Notes under the pieces: generated by a model
The model's input: the letters and a program-made list of their open reading frames with translations, nothing else
Told to the model about the DNA's origin: nothing
Database searches by the model: none
Program-made: the position numbers and the translations under genes
In this document: in pieces, positions 12,797-22,820 of the stretch
How the letters are laid out: the number at the start of each line of letters is the position of its first letter
How positions within the stretch are numbered: position 1 is the stretch's first letter
DNA from: a virus
Length of the DNA stretch: 60,996 nt
Virus record (IMG/VR): IMGVR_UViG_3300026512_000014
Location: 1 to 60,996 of that record
Direction: 5' to 3' (one strand)

Positions 12797-14960
12797 TTTA
12801 TGGAAAAGGCTATTAGAATTTATTAATGAAATAAGCCGTGAAGGATACGATGTAAATAATATTGTGTCAAAAGCGGTTTCATTTGACTATGAAATTGTAA
12901 TTAAAGATATTAAAGAGTTAAACAAAACACATATTGCTGTTTCATTCGGTATGTCTAAAAGTACAGGTGAAAATGTACGTATATTGACACCTCAAATGCT
13001 TCTTGACACTGACAAGGGAATAAATGCATTATATAGAGAACAAAAGTTAGAAGAAATGTCTTTGTCAAGAGAAGATATTATTGTTAAGAGACGTATTAGA
13101 AAAACATTGTCTGAAAGATTTGATTATATGGTTAAAAAGAGTCGGTTAGATAATATAGATGAAATTGAAAAAATTTTGAAAGGTAAAGGGAAATATAATA
13201 TAGAAGAAATACATAAAGATGTTAAAGATATATTAAATTATTTTGATGAATCTGATTTTGCAAGAAAAATGTCACATGATGTTACATCTGATTTCGGTAT
13301 TGCTTATAGAAATATTAAAGAACTTGATGAACTTATCCAAGAATTTAAAGAAACTAAAAGTAGCGATGTAGCAAAACAAATTGCTAAAAGATTTAGTGTG
13401 TTTAATACAACAGAAGAACATGTTAATGCAATACTTGACATGTTTAATAACCAAATTATATCTGCACATAATATTAACTTTGATGCTAATTACTTATTTA
13501 ATATAGTAGAAAGTTATATTGAAATGCATGGACTTGATGAAACAAGTGATGTGGTCAAGAAATATAATAAAATGAAAGAGATATTTAAGAGGTCTCATAT
13601 TCCTGACATAGGTGATAAAATATTTACATCAGATATAAGTTATTATAAACCTATACTTGAAAAACAAATAGAATTACTTAAGGCAGCAAAAGGCGGAGAA
13701 CCTGTTGTAATAGATACACTTACATTTATGAGAAGTTTAATATCGTATTATACAAAAGGGGAAGTTGATGCATTAAGCGCAGGTTTTAAACTTGAAGATA
13801 TTGCAAGTATATTTTTTAATAAACAGGTTAAAGTGGATGCATTGCATAATGCAACTGTTGACGCAGAATTAACAGCAATGTTAACTGATTTATTCGTTGA
13901 TGAATTTGGCAGTAAAGAAATAAACACAGCAGAAGAAATGATTGAAGCAATTAAGGCAAATCCAAAACTTAATAGATTATTTTTACGTTTTATAGAAAAT
14001 ACAAAAACAATAAGCAATATTAATGCACTTATCAAATTATTTGATACAAGTGTTATATCAAATCCACAAGTGCTTAAAGCAATGGATTTATATATTACTG
14101 ATGTATCAAAAAGTACAATTACTGGATGGGAATTTGTTGCTGAAAAAATTAAAGGCAATAAAGAAGCAGAAGATATTATTAAAAATATACTTAACCAGGA
14201 AGGGTATAAAATAAATATAAAAAATATCCCCGAAGAATTAATGAATGAAATATATAAACAAAAACTTTACGAAATATTAAGACTTGACACAACCTCACCA
14301 GAGAAAATTGAAGAATGGATTAAAACAATTTCACAAATGGTTGGTGGTGAATATAATGTTAAAGTGTATGATACATTTCATATGGATATAAAGCGATTTC
14401 AGGAATGGCTTAAACAAAACAAAAAAATTTCATTTCATGAATTTATGTTAAATACAGAAAAGGAAGCAAGAGATACTGTTATAAGAGATTTTATTAAACA
14501 GGAAACAAATGCAAAAGTTGGTGGATTTGTAGATAAATCTGTCTATTCAATGAAAGAAATAGGAAAATTGCTTAAAGAAAACCCAGGGAAAACAGCACTT
14601 GCCGTTATGACAGTTGCACTGCTTGGGAGTGCATATTATACTATAACAAAAGATGAAGACGAAGTTGTAGCAGGTGAAGAAGAAGATAAATTATCATTTG
14701 TTGAAAAAAAGATTATAGAAAATAGAAATGAAAAATTTGATAAAGATTTATATAAACTTAAAAAAGAAGAAGAAAAAAATGCTGAATTATACGAGTTTTT
14801 AAGAACAGGCAAAGTGCAAGGCAACCCAGATGTTTTCTTTTATAAAATAAGACCAAGTGCAACATACTTAAAAACTCATAAGAAATATGCACGTATTGAC
14901 CCGATTAAAATATATAGAAAAAGAAATAGACATAAGTTTGTATACCCGGAGGAAATATAA
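12786..14960 (+). CDS. DnaQ/RNase T-like exonuclease-fold virion-module protein with membrane-like C-terminal segment
   Basis: In this 724-aa protein, SAHNINFDANYLF (226-238) matches Exo II and HNATVDAELTAML (H354, D359) matches Exo III of DEDDh exonucleases. DTLTFMRSL and DALSAGFKLEDIASIFF between them are typical of the fold. The first motif (D-x-E), expected near residues 130-180, is not evident, so the domain may be inactive or diverged. Around 587-605 is a hydrophobic helix (GKTALAVMTVALLGSAYY), followed by a basic tail, a layout also seen in other proteins of the module. It may be a packaged, injected protein. It overlaps the previous gene by 11 bases. Confidence 0.7.
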   Translation: MKNDLWKRLLEFINEISREGYDVNNIVSKAVSFDYEIVIKDIKELNKTHIAVSFGMSKSTGENVRILTPQMLLDTDKGINALYREQKLEEMSLSREDIIVKRRIRKTLSERFDYMVKKSRLDNIDEIEKILKGKGKYNIEEIHKDVKDILNYFDESDFARKMSHDVTSDFGIAYRNIKELDELIQEFKETKSSDVAKQIAKRFSVFNTTEEHVNAILDMFNNQIISAHNINFDANYLFNIVESYIEMHGLDETSDVVKKYNKMKEIFKRSHIPDIGDKIFTSDISYYKPILEKQIELLKAAKGGEPVVIDTLTFMRSLISYYTKGEVDALSAGFKLEDIASIFFNKQVKVDALHNATVDAELTAMLTDLFVDEFGSKEINTAEEMIEAIKANPKLNRLFLRFIENTKTISNINALIKLFDTSVISNPQVLKAMDLYITDVSKSTITGWEFVAEKIKGNKEAEDIIKNILNQEGYKINIKNIPEELMNEIYKQKLYEILRLDTTSPEKIEEWIKTISQMVGGEYNVKVYDTFHMDIKRFQEWLKQNKKISFHEFMLNTEKEARDTVIRDFIKQETNAKVGGFVDKSVYSMKEIGKLLKENPGKTALAVMTVALLGSAYYTITKDEDEVVAGEEEDKLSFVEKKIIENRNEKFDKDLYKLKKEEEKNAELYEFLRTGKVQGNPDVFFYKIRPSATYLKTHKKYARIDPIKIYRKRNRHKFVYPEEI

Positions 14961-16037
14961 ATGTTTGGCCAAGATTTTAAACAAAAAGCAAAGGCAAAGG
15001 CAAAAGACTGGACAACAAAAAGTGTTGATTATACATATAATAAAATTAGAAATATACCAAATGCATCTTTAAAACTTATAGGAAGACCAATTAGTATAAA
15101 AAATTATAATAAATTTATAACAGATTTAAACAAAACTGCACCTCATTTATCATTTACAGAAAAGTTTGACGATGTTATTAAAAATCAAGATAAAATATTA
15201 GAAGAAGTTAGAAAAAATGAAAATTTCAAAAAAGCAGGTGTTACTGCAGAAAAAGTTAAAGATTATATATCATATGCCGAAAGACTAAAAGAACATGGAT
15301 TTGATATATCAAAACCGTTTACAAGAGAATACCTCGGTTATCATGTTGGAACGGGAATTTATCAAATAGGCAAAAGAACTGTTGAGTATACAACAGGTGG
15401 ATTATATGGAATGCCAAAAATTAATTATCAACAATTAACATCCCAAGATTTAAAGAAGTTGCCATTAATAAGTAGAAAATTATCACAATGGTTAGGTAAA
15501 AAAACTGTTATAGATGAAGGTGAAAAAGTTATTGAGTATTCACTTGATAAACCATGGAAACGTGGTATTGTAAAAGGTTCAAGAATTCTATCATCAAAAT
15601 TATTACCATTTGCATTTGCAGGTCTCGAAACATATTTAGCAAAAAAAGAAAAAAAGATAGATACATCTCATACATTACCATATTTATTTACAAAAACAGC
15701 ACATAGTGCATTGTCATTTGCTGCATTTGAAATAGCAGCGGCGGCTGCCCCATTTACAGGTGGTCTTTCACTTGCAGTTGGTATTGCCGCTGGTGTTGCA
15801 ATAGATTCTGTATTAGACTTGGCATTCACACCAATAGAAAAAACTCTTGAATATGATTCTTTTGCAGTATCAAAATATAATCAATTAAGAATGTATAACT
15901 TTGCTATGCCTATTATGGATAATCAAGATATGGCAACAATGAGACAAAGGTCATTACAAGCAATACAAAGGTCTCATATGAGTGCAAGACAATTTGTTCT
16001 TGGTAATGAGGCAAATTTGTTAGCGCATAGTTTATAA
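14961..16037 (+). CDS. Putative cargo/virion protein with hydrophobic C-terminal segment (358 aa)
   Basis: It begins one base after the preceding stop, with GGAGG ahead. The N terminus is basic (FKQKAKAKAKDWTTK). Residues about 250-290 are strongly hydrophobic (FAAFEIAAAAAPFTGGLSL, AVGIAAGVAIDSVL), long enough for one or two membrane passes. The C terminus is MRQRSLQAIQRSHMSARQF and ends with GNEANLLAHS. No catalytic motif. Placement beside the exonuclease-like protein and size fit an internal protein ejected with DNA; that is inference. Confidence 0.75.
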   Translation: MFGQDFKQKAKAKAKDWTTKSVDYTYNKIRNIPNASLKLIGRPISIKNYNKFITDLNKTAPHLSFTEKFDDVIKNQDKILEEVRKNENFKKAGVTAEKVKDYISYAERLKEHGFDISKPFTREYLGYHVGTGIYQIGKRTVEYTTGGLYGMPKINYQQLTSQDLKKLPLISRKLSQWLGKKTVIDEGEKVIEYSLDKPWKRGIVKGSRILSSKLLPFAFAGLETYLAKKEKKIDTSHTLPYLFTKTAHSALSFAAFEIAAAAAPFTGGLSLAVGIAAGVAIDSVLDLAFTPIEKTLEYDSFAVSKYNQLRMYNFAMPIMDNQDMATMRQRSLQAIQRSHMSARQFVLGNEANLLAHSL

Positions 16038-16066
16038 TATATAATATATGAGAAGGGAGATTTATT

Positions 16067-16444
16067 ATGATATCAACATCTCAATTATACAAATCATATG
16101 AATGGGCCAAAAGAAACAGCACAGAAATGTGGCAAAATATTATGCAAAAAAGAATGGGAATGGCAGGGGCACTTGGTTCATCAAATAAATTTGCTGCATT
16201 AACAGCAGGATTTATAGGTGGCGGAACACCAATAAACACTTCTAAAGTTGCTTCAGAATTCGTTAACACTGGATTGGTTAAAACAGGTTCAACTGAATTG
16301 GCATTGTTAGAAAAAGCAAGCAATACAGGATTATTAAAGAAAGGTGCATTTATTGCTGCAAGCGCAGCGGCAGTTGCAATTGGTGCAGCGATATTATCAA
16401 AAGTGCATGAAGATAGACAAAGATATACTAATAGAATGAGATAG
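16067..16444 (+). CDS. Small hydrophobic virion-module protein (125 aa)
   Basis: The ATG at 16067 follows AAGGGAG. After an amphipathic N-terminal part it has a strong hydrophobic helix at about 95-112 (AFIAASAAAVAIGAAILS) and a short charged tail (KVHEDRQRYTNRMR). The same helix-plus-basic-tail ending occurs in neighbours. A membrane or holin role is conceivable, but a single late helix inside the head module fits a cargo protein better. Confidence 0.7.
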   Translation: MISTSQLYKSYEWAKRNSTEMWQNIMQKRMGMAGALGSSNKFAALTAGFIGGGTPINTSKVASEFVNTGLVKTGSTELALLEKASNTGLLKKGAFIAASAAAVAIGAAILSKVHEDRQRYTNRMR

Positions 16445-16452
16445 GAGATATA

Positions 16453-18300
16453 ATGGGCAAAAAACTGCCTAAGCAATTTACACATCCTGCGTGTAAAGAA
16501 TGCATTAAGCAACAAATTAAAAAATATGGGAAAATAACCATAAGATGTAATGGTTATAGACATGCGGATTATATTATCACAGATGAAGTTAAGCGACACA
16601 TGTCTGAAAATGAAATAAAAGAATTAAGAGCATTATATGACCCGGTAGAATGGGCATATAATAATATAGAAGTTAAACCAGGACAACCATGGGTGCCAAG
16701 AGTAAGTAGAGATGGGATAGAGTATCAAGCAAATTTATTAAGATGTTCTGCATACAGAGAAATATATAGATTGGGTAGAAGAGCAGGTAAGTCAGAAAGT
16801 TTAGCAATATTAATAATGTGGTATTCATTAACTAATAATAGTTGTGAAATACTTGTTATTGCACCATTTCAGTCACAGTTAGATGAAATATTTGAAAGAG
16901 TGACATCATATATAGAATCATCACCTAAAATTAAAATAATGTTTGAAAAATTTACAAAAACACCACATATTAAATTGTCATGGAAAAACGGGTCAGTTGT
17001 AAAAGCCTTGCCAATAGGCAAAACTGGAACCACTGTTAGGTCGAAATCTGCTGATATTATAATTGTTGATGAGGCGGATTATGTTGATGAAAGAACCTGG
17101 TCCGCCTTTCTTCCTATTTTAAACGATACACCAAATACAAGAATGATGCTTGCCTCAACTCCATCTGGAAGAAAATCAAGATTTTATTTGTTTGCACATT
17201 CTCCAACATATAAAGAATGGCATTATCCATCAACAATTCTTCCACACTGGAATGACCAGATGGAAGCAGAAATGAGAGCAGAACTTACAAATGTTGGATA
17301 CCAACATGAAGTGTTGGCAGAATGGGGTGATTCAGAATTACTTGCTGTACAAAATAAATATATAGAGCAATCTAAAGCAGATTATATATATGAAATAAAA
17401 TTAAATCCTGGATGGGTATATTCTATGGGAGTTGACTGGAACTCACATAGAAATGGTACAAGAATAATTATAACAGGTCATGATGTTGCACATCAAAGAT
17501 GGAAAATTGTGTATAAAGAAATTATTGATAGCAAAGAATGGACTCAAACCAAATCTATTGAAAAAATATTAGAACTTATTGAACTATATCAAATTTCATA
17601 TGTTTTTCTTGATGATGGATATGGTGCAACAAATCTTGAAGTAATAAGAAAATATGCAGATATGGCAAATCCTGATTCACGTATATATAAAATTAAAGAT
17701 TATATTAAAGCAATCAACTTTAGTTCTATGCTTGAGGTTAAAGACCCGATAACAAATAAAAAAGTATTAAAACCTGCAAAACCATTTATGGTTGAAAACA
17801 TGGTTAGATTTTTTGAAAAGAACATTATTAATATTTCTAAATATGATGAAGATTTAGTTAGACAATTAGAAAATTATGGTGTTATAGGGTTTAGAAAAGA
17901 TAATGGTATACCTATATATGGAACGTTTGATAATGATATAGGTGACCATGATGTTGATGCATTAATGTTATCATTATTGCCATTTACCTTGTATAGCACT
18001 TTATTTGAGCAAACACATTTATCAGGCGGTCTTATTGCAGAATCAAGCGCAATAACACCAATTGTAAGTTCACAAAAACAAGAAGAGGATGATGATGACG
18101 ATGACGAAATAGAAATTATAGATTATCAAAAAGAACCGCATAAATTATCAGACGTAGAAACACAGTCATTTAAAGGCATGTCAGTTGCACAATATTTTAT
18201 GCTTAAAGAAAGACAAAAAAACAGTGCAATTAATCAATCAAGATTTTCAAGAAAAAACATAAGAAACAACCCATTGCCCAGAAAAAGAACTTGGAGGTAA
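16453..18300 (+). CDS. terL: Terminase large subunit
   Basis: The 615-aa packaging motor has Walker A GRRAGKS (108-114), Walker B IIIVDEAD (202-209) and coupling motif STPSG (235-239). The RNase H-like nuclease domain has D328 in GVDWN, a second acidic site in FLDDGYG and a third in GDHDVDALML. It pumps DNA into the prohead through the portal and cuts concatemers. The N terminus has Cys14, Cys17 and Cys32 (PACKECIKQ, RCNGY), possibly a small zinc site. The C-terminal 90 residues include a six-Asp run and a basic end, probably outside the nuclease core. No intron or intein. Confidence 0.95.
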   Translation: MGKKLPKQFTHPACKECIKQQIKKYGKITIRCNGYRHADYIITDEVKRHMSENEIKELRALYDPVEWAYNNIEVKPGQPWVPRVSRDGIEYQANLLRCSAYREIYRLGRRAGKSESLAILIMWYSLTNNSCEILVIAPFQSQLDEIFERVTSYIESSPKIKIMFEKFTKTPHIKLSWKNGSVVKALPIGKTGTTVRSKSADIIIVDEADYVDERTWSAFLPILNDTPNTRMMLASTPSGRKSRFYLFAHSPTYKEWHYPSTILPHWNDQMEAEMRAELTNVGYQHEVLAEWGDSELLAVQNKYIEQSKADYIYEIKLNPGWVYSMGVDWNSHRNGTRIIITGHDVAHQRWKIVYKEIIDSKEWTQTKSIEKILELIELYQISYVFLDDGYGATNLEVIRKYADMANPDSRIYKIKDYIKAINFSSMLEVKDPITNKKVLKPAKPFMVENMVRFFEKNIINISKYDEDLVRQLENYGVIGFRKDNGIPIYGTFDNDIGDHDVDALMLSLLPFTLYSTLFEQTHLSGGLIAESSAITPIVSSQKQEEDDDDDDEIEIIDYQKEPHKLSDVETQSFKGMSVAQYFMLKERQKNSAINQSRFSRKNIRNNPLPRKRTWR

Positions 18301-18303
18301 TAA

Positions 18304-18741
18304 ATGTTAAAATTATATCAAGAGTTAACTGACCAAACAATTAAAGAAATTTCAGATGAATCAAGTAACACATTATCACCTATATTTTGTAGAATAGACT
18401 CGGTAGAAGGTGCAACATTATTAATTAAAAACATATTAGCAAACGAAGATGAAGACATTAGATACAAAAATATAACAATATCAATTGATGATAATGCAGA
18501 TTCATTACCAAGTGAATTAATGATTAAACTTATGGTAAAAGAAACATCACCAACATTAGATGAACTTAATACCGTACCAAATAAAAACAGTGTCTTTATA
18601 GATAAAATAGAGCCGCAATCATATCTTAATGTATGGTTGTACATCAATTATCCAGGTGCAACATCATTAGGTCTTTTAAATGCATTACAGCATGTATATA
18701 ATATTAGACTTGTAGTAGAAAGTGATGAGGAAGCAATATGA
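18304..18741 (+). CDS. Unknown 145-aa acidic protein
   Basis: The ATG at 18304 follows GGAGG directly after the terminase stop. It is acidic, with a likely alpha/beta fold (NITISIDDNADSLPSELMIK) and no motif. Its end overlaps the next start (ATGA). It lies between terminase and portal together with three other unknown genes, so is probably an assembly or minor virion protein. Confidence 0.75.
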   Translation: MLKLYQELTDQTIKEISDESSNTLSPIFCRIDSVEGATLLIKNILANEDEDIRYKNITISIDDNADSLPSELMIKLMVKETSPTLDELNTVPNKNSVFIDKIEPQSYLNVWLYINYPGATSLGLLNALQHVYNIRLVVESDEEAI

Positions 18742-19184
18742 CAACGACAAGATATCATTTAATTATTGATATTAAAACTATTGAAAAAGTAAAAGATAAA
18801 AAAAAGCAACTTACATCATTTGATATTAACTTGAATATATCAAGGCCAAAGAAAGAGGTCAAACAATCTACTTATAAAGAAGAAACACAAGAACAAGAGC
18901 AGATAGATGTATATAACCTTGCGAAAACAACAATAAATGGATATAGATTATTATCAAACAAGTATGATGAAATGATTGATTTTCTCGTAGAAAAAAATAA
19001 AGACAAAAAAATAACCATAGATAAAAATAATGTTAAGTTACAGGAAGCAATATATAAATTATTTGGAGAATTACGAACAGAAATAACATTTAAAGAATAT
19101 ATTGAATTATTAAAGTTATCTCACATATATGCAAAAGAACTCGGCAAAAGACAATCGGAGGGCGTAATTGCTTCAGGATATTAA
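18738..19184 (+). CDS. Unknown 148-aa charged protein
   Basis: It starts in a four-base overlap with the preceding stop. It is Lys/Glu-rich and mostly helical (YNLAKTTINGYRLLSNKY), with a possible coiled coil at the C terminus. No domain recognised. The end overlaps the start of the next gene by 17 bases. Confidence 0.75.
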   Translation: MTTTRYHLIIDIKTIEKVKDKKKQLTSFDINLNISRPKKEVKQSTYKEETQEQEQIDVYNLAKTTINGYRLLSNKYDEMIDFLVEKNKDKKITIDKNNVKLQEAIYKLFGELRTEITFKEYIELLKLSHIYAKELGKRQSEGVIASGY

Positions 19185-19608
19185 TGTTACAAATACAGCA
19201 ATAGCAAATATATTTGAACCACTTGCTGCACCGCTAAAATTAAAAGGTGTAGATTATACTACATCTGCCTTTACATTTGATAATATATGGAGATTATATG
19301 CACGTTTGTATCCTCTTATGATGTTAGATTTTGTTCATCAAAAAGATTATAATACGTTTGTAAAGTTTGTTAAAGCACATAAACACAAGGTTGTTGCACA
19401 TAAAATTGCTTTGCCATCTGGGCAACTTGCAGCGTTTCATCCATTAACTTTAATGATTCTCGCTGCAACTGTTTCTCCAGAGCCTTGGAGCGGATTACCT
19501 GCTAAAAATATACCAGGAGGTTTATTAATGAATCCTATGTATAATGCGTTAAGAACATTATCAAAAACAACTCTTGAAATAGATAAAAAGAAAAAGGAAT
19601 ATTTATGA
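19168..19608 (+). CDS. Unknown 146-aa protein with TTG start
   Basis: The start is TTG at 19168, chosen because GGAGGG lies five bases before it and no ATG fits. It is moderately hydrophobic (RLYARLYPLMMLDFVHQ; AFHPLTLMILAATVSPEPW) and ends with a Lys-rich helix. Unlike its neighbours it has few acidic residues. Function unknown; probably co-translated with the gene after it through a four-base overlap. Confidence 0.75.
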   Translation: MLQDINVTNTAIANIFEPLAAPLKLKGVDYTTSAFTFDNIWRLYARLYPLMMLDFVHQKDYNTFVKFVKAHKHKVVAHKIALPSGQLAAFHPLTLMILAATVSPEPWSGLPAKNIPGGLLMNPMYNALRTLSKTTLEIDKKKKEYL

Positions 19609-21149
19609 TTAATGATGAAGTTAATGTAAACCAAGATGATATAGGTTATAACAATGTTCTCGAAGAACAACAAAATGAAGTTGTCATTAATGATGTTTCT
19701 GAAGTCCCTGATATAACAATTAATGACTTGATATCATCAATAGGAACAGTAACATCAGAGGCAGAAAAAACAATGGCACAAGAAGACCCAGAGTTAGCAA
19801 GAGATGCAGTTGTGGCAAAAACAGTAATTAATAATAAGGCAATTGCAGATGAAAACGGAAATGCGACAGAAACTATATCAAAAATGTTACCCAGAGATAA
19901 TTCTGGTATAAATAATTTTGGCGATAGCAATTCTATCCCAGGGCTTGACAAGCCGCTTGATTTTAAAGACCAACAAAGTATAATAGAAGAATGTTTCCCA
20001 TGTCTTGATAGACCAGAAATATCAAGTGGATTTAAATCGGCAGTTTCTCAAATATTTTCAATGTATTTTCAAATGTTTGATATGATTGCATCATTGCCAA
20101 AACTTGTATCTGCTATAAGTGCACCTGCAAATGCTTATTCATTTGTATGTAGTTTACTTAATGCGTTTAGAGCAATATGTATTCCAGATTTAGAAAGAAT
20201 GTTAACATTAATAGAATATTATTTAAGTAGACTATTTTTATATCAATTGAGAAAGTTCACATTTATTCTTGATATAAATATGGATATAGTTTTTATACCA
20301 TTTTATGCAGGTTTAATGAAATTAATAACAGTTGTTATAGATGAAATATTAAAACCTGTGCAATGTATTATATATTCATTTGACACACAAGCAAAAAAAA
20401 TACCAGGTGCATATGAAGAAATACAAAAACTTAAAGGTTCTAATAAATTTGATAACCCTTTTGCCGCATTGACATATATATCTGAAAAATTACAAGAAGC
20501 ACTTAATGATGCTACAATGAATTTATATACAGCAATTCACGATTGGCAAGCATATATGTGTAAAATAGGATTGCAAATAAAACAGGTTTTATATCTTATA
20601 GAACAGATAGATGAATTTTTACAAATGTATTCTGTTATCAAGGCATTGATAAATATAAAACAAACATCAGAAAGATGTGATGACCCAAATGCACCAAATA
20701 AATATGCTACATCAATTTTAAAAGACGTGTTTAATGTAGAAGTTAATGACAACGGTGATATATATGAAAAACCCCCAATAATATTAGATAACAAAGAAGA
20801 TGAAATATTAGATGATATTATAACAACATTTGATAAAGTTCATAAAGAAGACACAACGGTTAGAATGCCATCAGGAAACATAGTTTCATATACACATATA
20901 AAAAATATGATAACAAACATGTATAACAATAACGACAATATAACACAGGGCATAGCAAATATTGGTTCAACTGTTACATTGTCATATAATGAATCTATAA
21001 AAAATATAGACACACTAAATGAATTTAAACAAAAATATAATGTAAACAACTTATACACTGGAAATGTTAACAATAATGACAGTTTAGATTATAATATACA
21101 AAATGGATATGTTATAATAGGTAATGTATCCGCTAATTGTAGGGAGTGA
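19605..21149 (+). CDS. Unknown 514-aa virion-module protein preceding the portal
   Basis: Starts in an ATGA overlap. Residues 1-110 are acidic and disordered-looking. From about 140 to 330 there are long hydrophobic helices (FQMFDMIASLPKLVSAI; DIVFIPFYAGLMKLITVV) with several Cys. The C terminus is polar and Asn-rich. It may be membrane- or head-associated. It directly precedes the portal gene, which suggests a minor head or internal protein. No named family. Confidence 0.75.
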   Translation: MINDEVNVNQDDIGYNNVLEEQQNEVVINDVSEVPDITINDLISSIGTVTSEAEKTMAQEDPELARDAVVAKTVINNKAIADENGNATETISKMLPRDNSGINNFGDSNSIPGLDKPLDFKDQQSIIEECFPCLDRPEISSGFKSAVSQIFSMYFQMFDMIASLPKLVSAISAPANAYSFVCSLLNAFRAICIPDLERMLTLIEYYLSRLFLYQLRKFTFILDINMDIVFIPFYAGLMKLITVVIDEILKPVQCIIYSFDTQAKKIPGAYEEIQKLKGSNKFDNPFAALTYISEKLQEALNDATMNLYTAIHDWQAYMCKIGLQIKQVLYLIEQIDEFLQMYSVIKALINIKQTSERCDDPNAPNKYATSILKDVFNVEVNDNGDIYEKPPIILDNKEDEILDDIITTFDKVHKEDTTVRMPSGNIVSYTHIKNMITNMYNNNDNITQGIANIGSTVTLSYNESIKNIDTLNEFKQKYNVNNLYTGNVNNNDSLDYNIQNGYVIIGNVSANCRE

Positions 21150-21152
21150 TAA

Positions 21153-22820
21153 ATGAATGAACAAAATATGAACACAAAAATCACCAACACAAATAATGAA
21201 AATAATAATTCTATAACACATACCAAAGATAAAATTAATCCAAAGTGGCAACAACTTAAACCAATTTCATATAGCGCAATAAGCCAGCCAAGAACCGTTA
21301 CACCAAAGGCAAAAAATATATATTTGCCAGAATATAATTTTGTAGAAATTACACAACTGCTTGATATTGAATCTTATTTTTCAAGGTCTATTATCAAAAA
21401 AATGAATGTTATATTTAAAGAAGGATATGAACTATATTCAGAAAATAGTAGAATTTTAAAAAAGGTTAAAGAAAGATTATATGAATTTGAATATGTAACA
21501 ACAACACCGTTTGATTTATTGTTATATAATATTGTTAGAGAATTATTAATATATTCAAATGTATTTATAGCAAAAATTAGAGACAAAAAATCAACATCAG
21601 CAAAAGGCGCAAAAATTGGTAAAAAGAAAATGGTGCCAATTGCAGGATTTAAAATATTACCAACACCATATGTTGTAATAGGTACAGATGACCAAGGTGT
21701 TATTACTAATTATTATGTATCAATAAATAACACAACAATAGAAGAATATGCACCAGAAGATATTATTCATATACACAAAGATAAGAAACCTGGATTTTTA
21801 TATGGAACACCAGAGGTTGTGCCGGTTATAGAAGATATCTTCGAGTTAAGACGTATAGAAGAAAATGTCACACAAACAATATATAGAACAGCGACTCCAT
21901 TGTTAATAGTTACAGTTGGCACAGAAGAGCATCCAGCAAAAGTTTTGTCAGATGGTAAAACAGAACTTGATATAGCAAAACAAATTATTGAAAATGCAGA
22001 ACCAGGCTCGGCATTAATTTTCCCAGAAAGACACAAAATAGAATTTGTTGGTCCAAAATCTGCGACACTTAATGTTAAAGATTATTTAGCGCATTTTAAA
22101 AAGAGAGTATTTGCTGGATTATCAATGTCCGCTTATGACTTTGGAGAAACAGATTCTGCAAACAGAGGGTCTGCCACTGGACTTTCTAAAGATTTTATTA
22201 ATTATTGTAAGGGTATACAACAATATATTAATATTTTTATAAAGCAAATGTTTAGAGAAATAGTTGCTGAACACACAACTCTTGCAAACGCATATACTCA
22301 AAAATATGAAATAACAATTAAGTGGGGTGAAATTGATACAGAAAGAGTATATAAACATGAAAACGCAACTGCACAATTGTTTTTATCTGGAATTATTACA
22401 ATAGATGAGGCAAGAAAACGTCTTAATTTACCAGAAGATGTTGAATTAGAAAAATTATTCTTTTATATATCAAAAAGTGCAGAAGGCGCAGATGATAATG
22501 TATATAATGAAGAATCAGCAAAAGAACAAACAAAATCTGTAAACAGTCCTACAAACCAACACGTATCAAATATGTTAGAAAAATTTGCATTTGACAAACC
22601 AAAATATAAATATAATAGTTTAAAAGATGAACATAAAAGACGAATAATAATATCAGATATTTCTAATACTTATAATATAGACTATGTAATGGCAAAGATG
22701 TATGTAGAATTATCTGAACAATTAGCAGAAACACATGACACAACACAGAGAGATGTATATTTTAATATATATTTAAAAAGTTTTTTACAAGGAGAACCAA
22801 ATGCCAGTCAAGATAAGTGA
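21153..22820 (+). CDS. Portal protein
   Basis: The 555-aa protein lies after the terminase and just before the protease/scaffold. It has the expected portal layout: an N-terminal wing (LDIESYFSRSIIKKMNVIF), a clip with NYYVSINNTTIEEYAPEDII and IHIHKDKKP, and a central stem with FAGLSMSAYDFG and SATGLSKDFINYC near 320-350, then a helical crown and a charged tail. Portals form the dodecameric ring at one capsid vertex through which DNA passes. Overlap of 20 bases with the next gene. Confidence 0.88.
   Translation: MNEQNMNTKITNTNNENNNSITHTKDKINPKWQQLKPISYSAISQPRTVTPKAKNIYLPEYNFVEITQLLDIESYFSRSIIKKMNVIFKEGYELYSENSRILKKVKERLYEFEYVTTTPFDLLLYNIVRELLIYSNVFIAKIRDKKSTSAKGAKIGKKKMVPIAGFKILPTPYVVIGTDDQGVITNYYVSINNTTIEEYAPEDIIHIHKDKKPGFLYGTPEVVPVIEDIFELRRIEENVTQTIYRTATPLLIVTVGTEEHPAKVLSDGKTELDIAKQIIENAEPGSALIFPERHKIEFVGPKSATLNVKDYLAHFKKRVFAGLSMSAYDFGETDSANRGSATGLSKDFINYCKGIQQYINIFIKQMFREIVAEHTTLANAYTQKYEITIKWGEIDTERVYKHENATAQLFLSGIITIDEARKRLNLPEDVELEKLFFYISKSAEGADDNVYNEESAKEQTKSVNSPTNQHVSNMLEKFAFDKPKYKYNSLKDEHKRRIIISDISNTYNIDYVMAKMYVELSEQLAETHDTTQRDVYFNIYLKSFLQGEPNASQDK

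Noticed and set aside
16067-16444. Holin
   Set aside because: Only one hydrophobic helix, late in the protein, inside the head module and without a neighbouring lysin.
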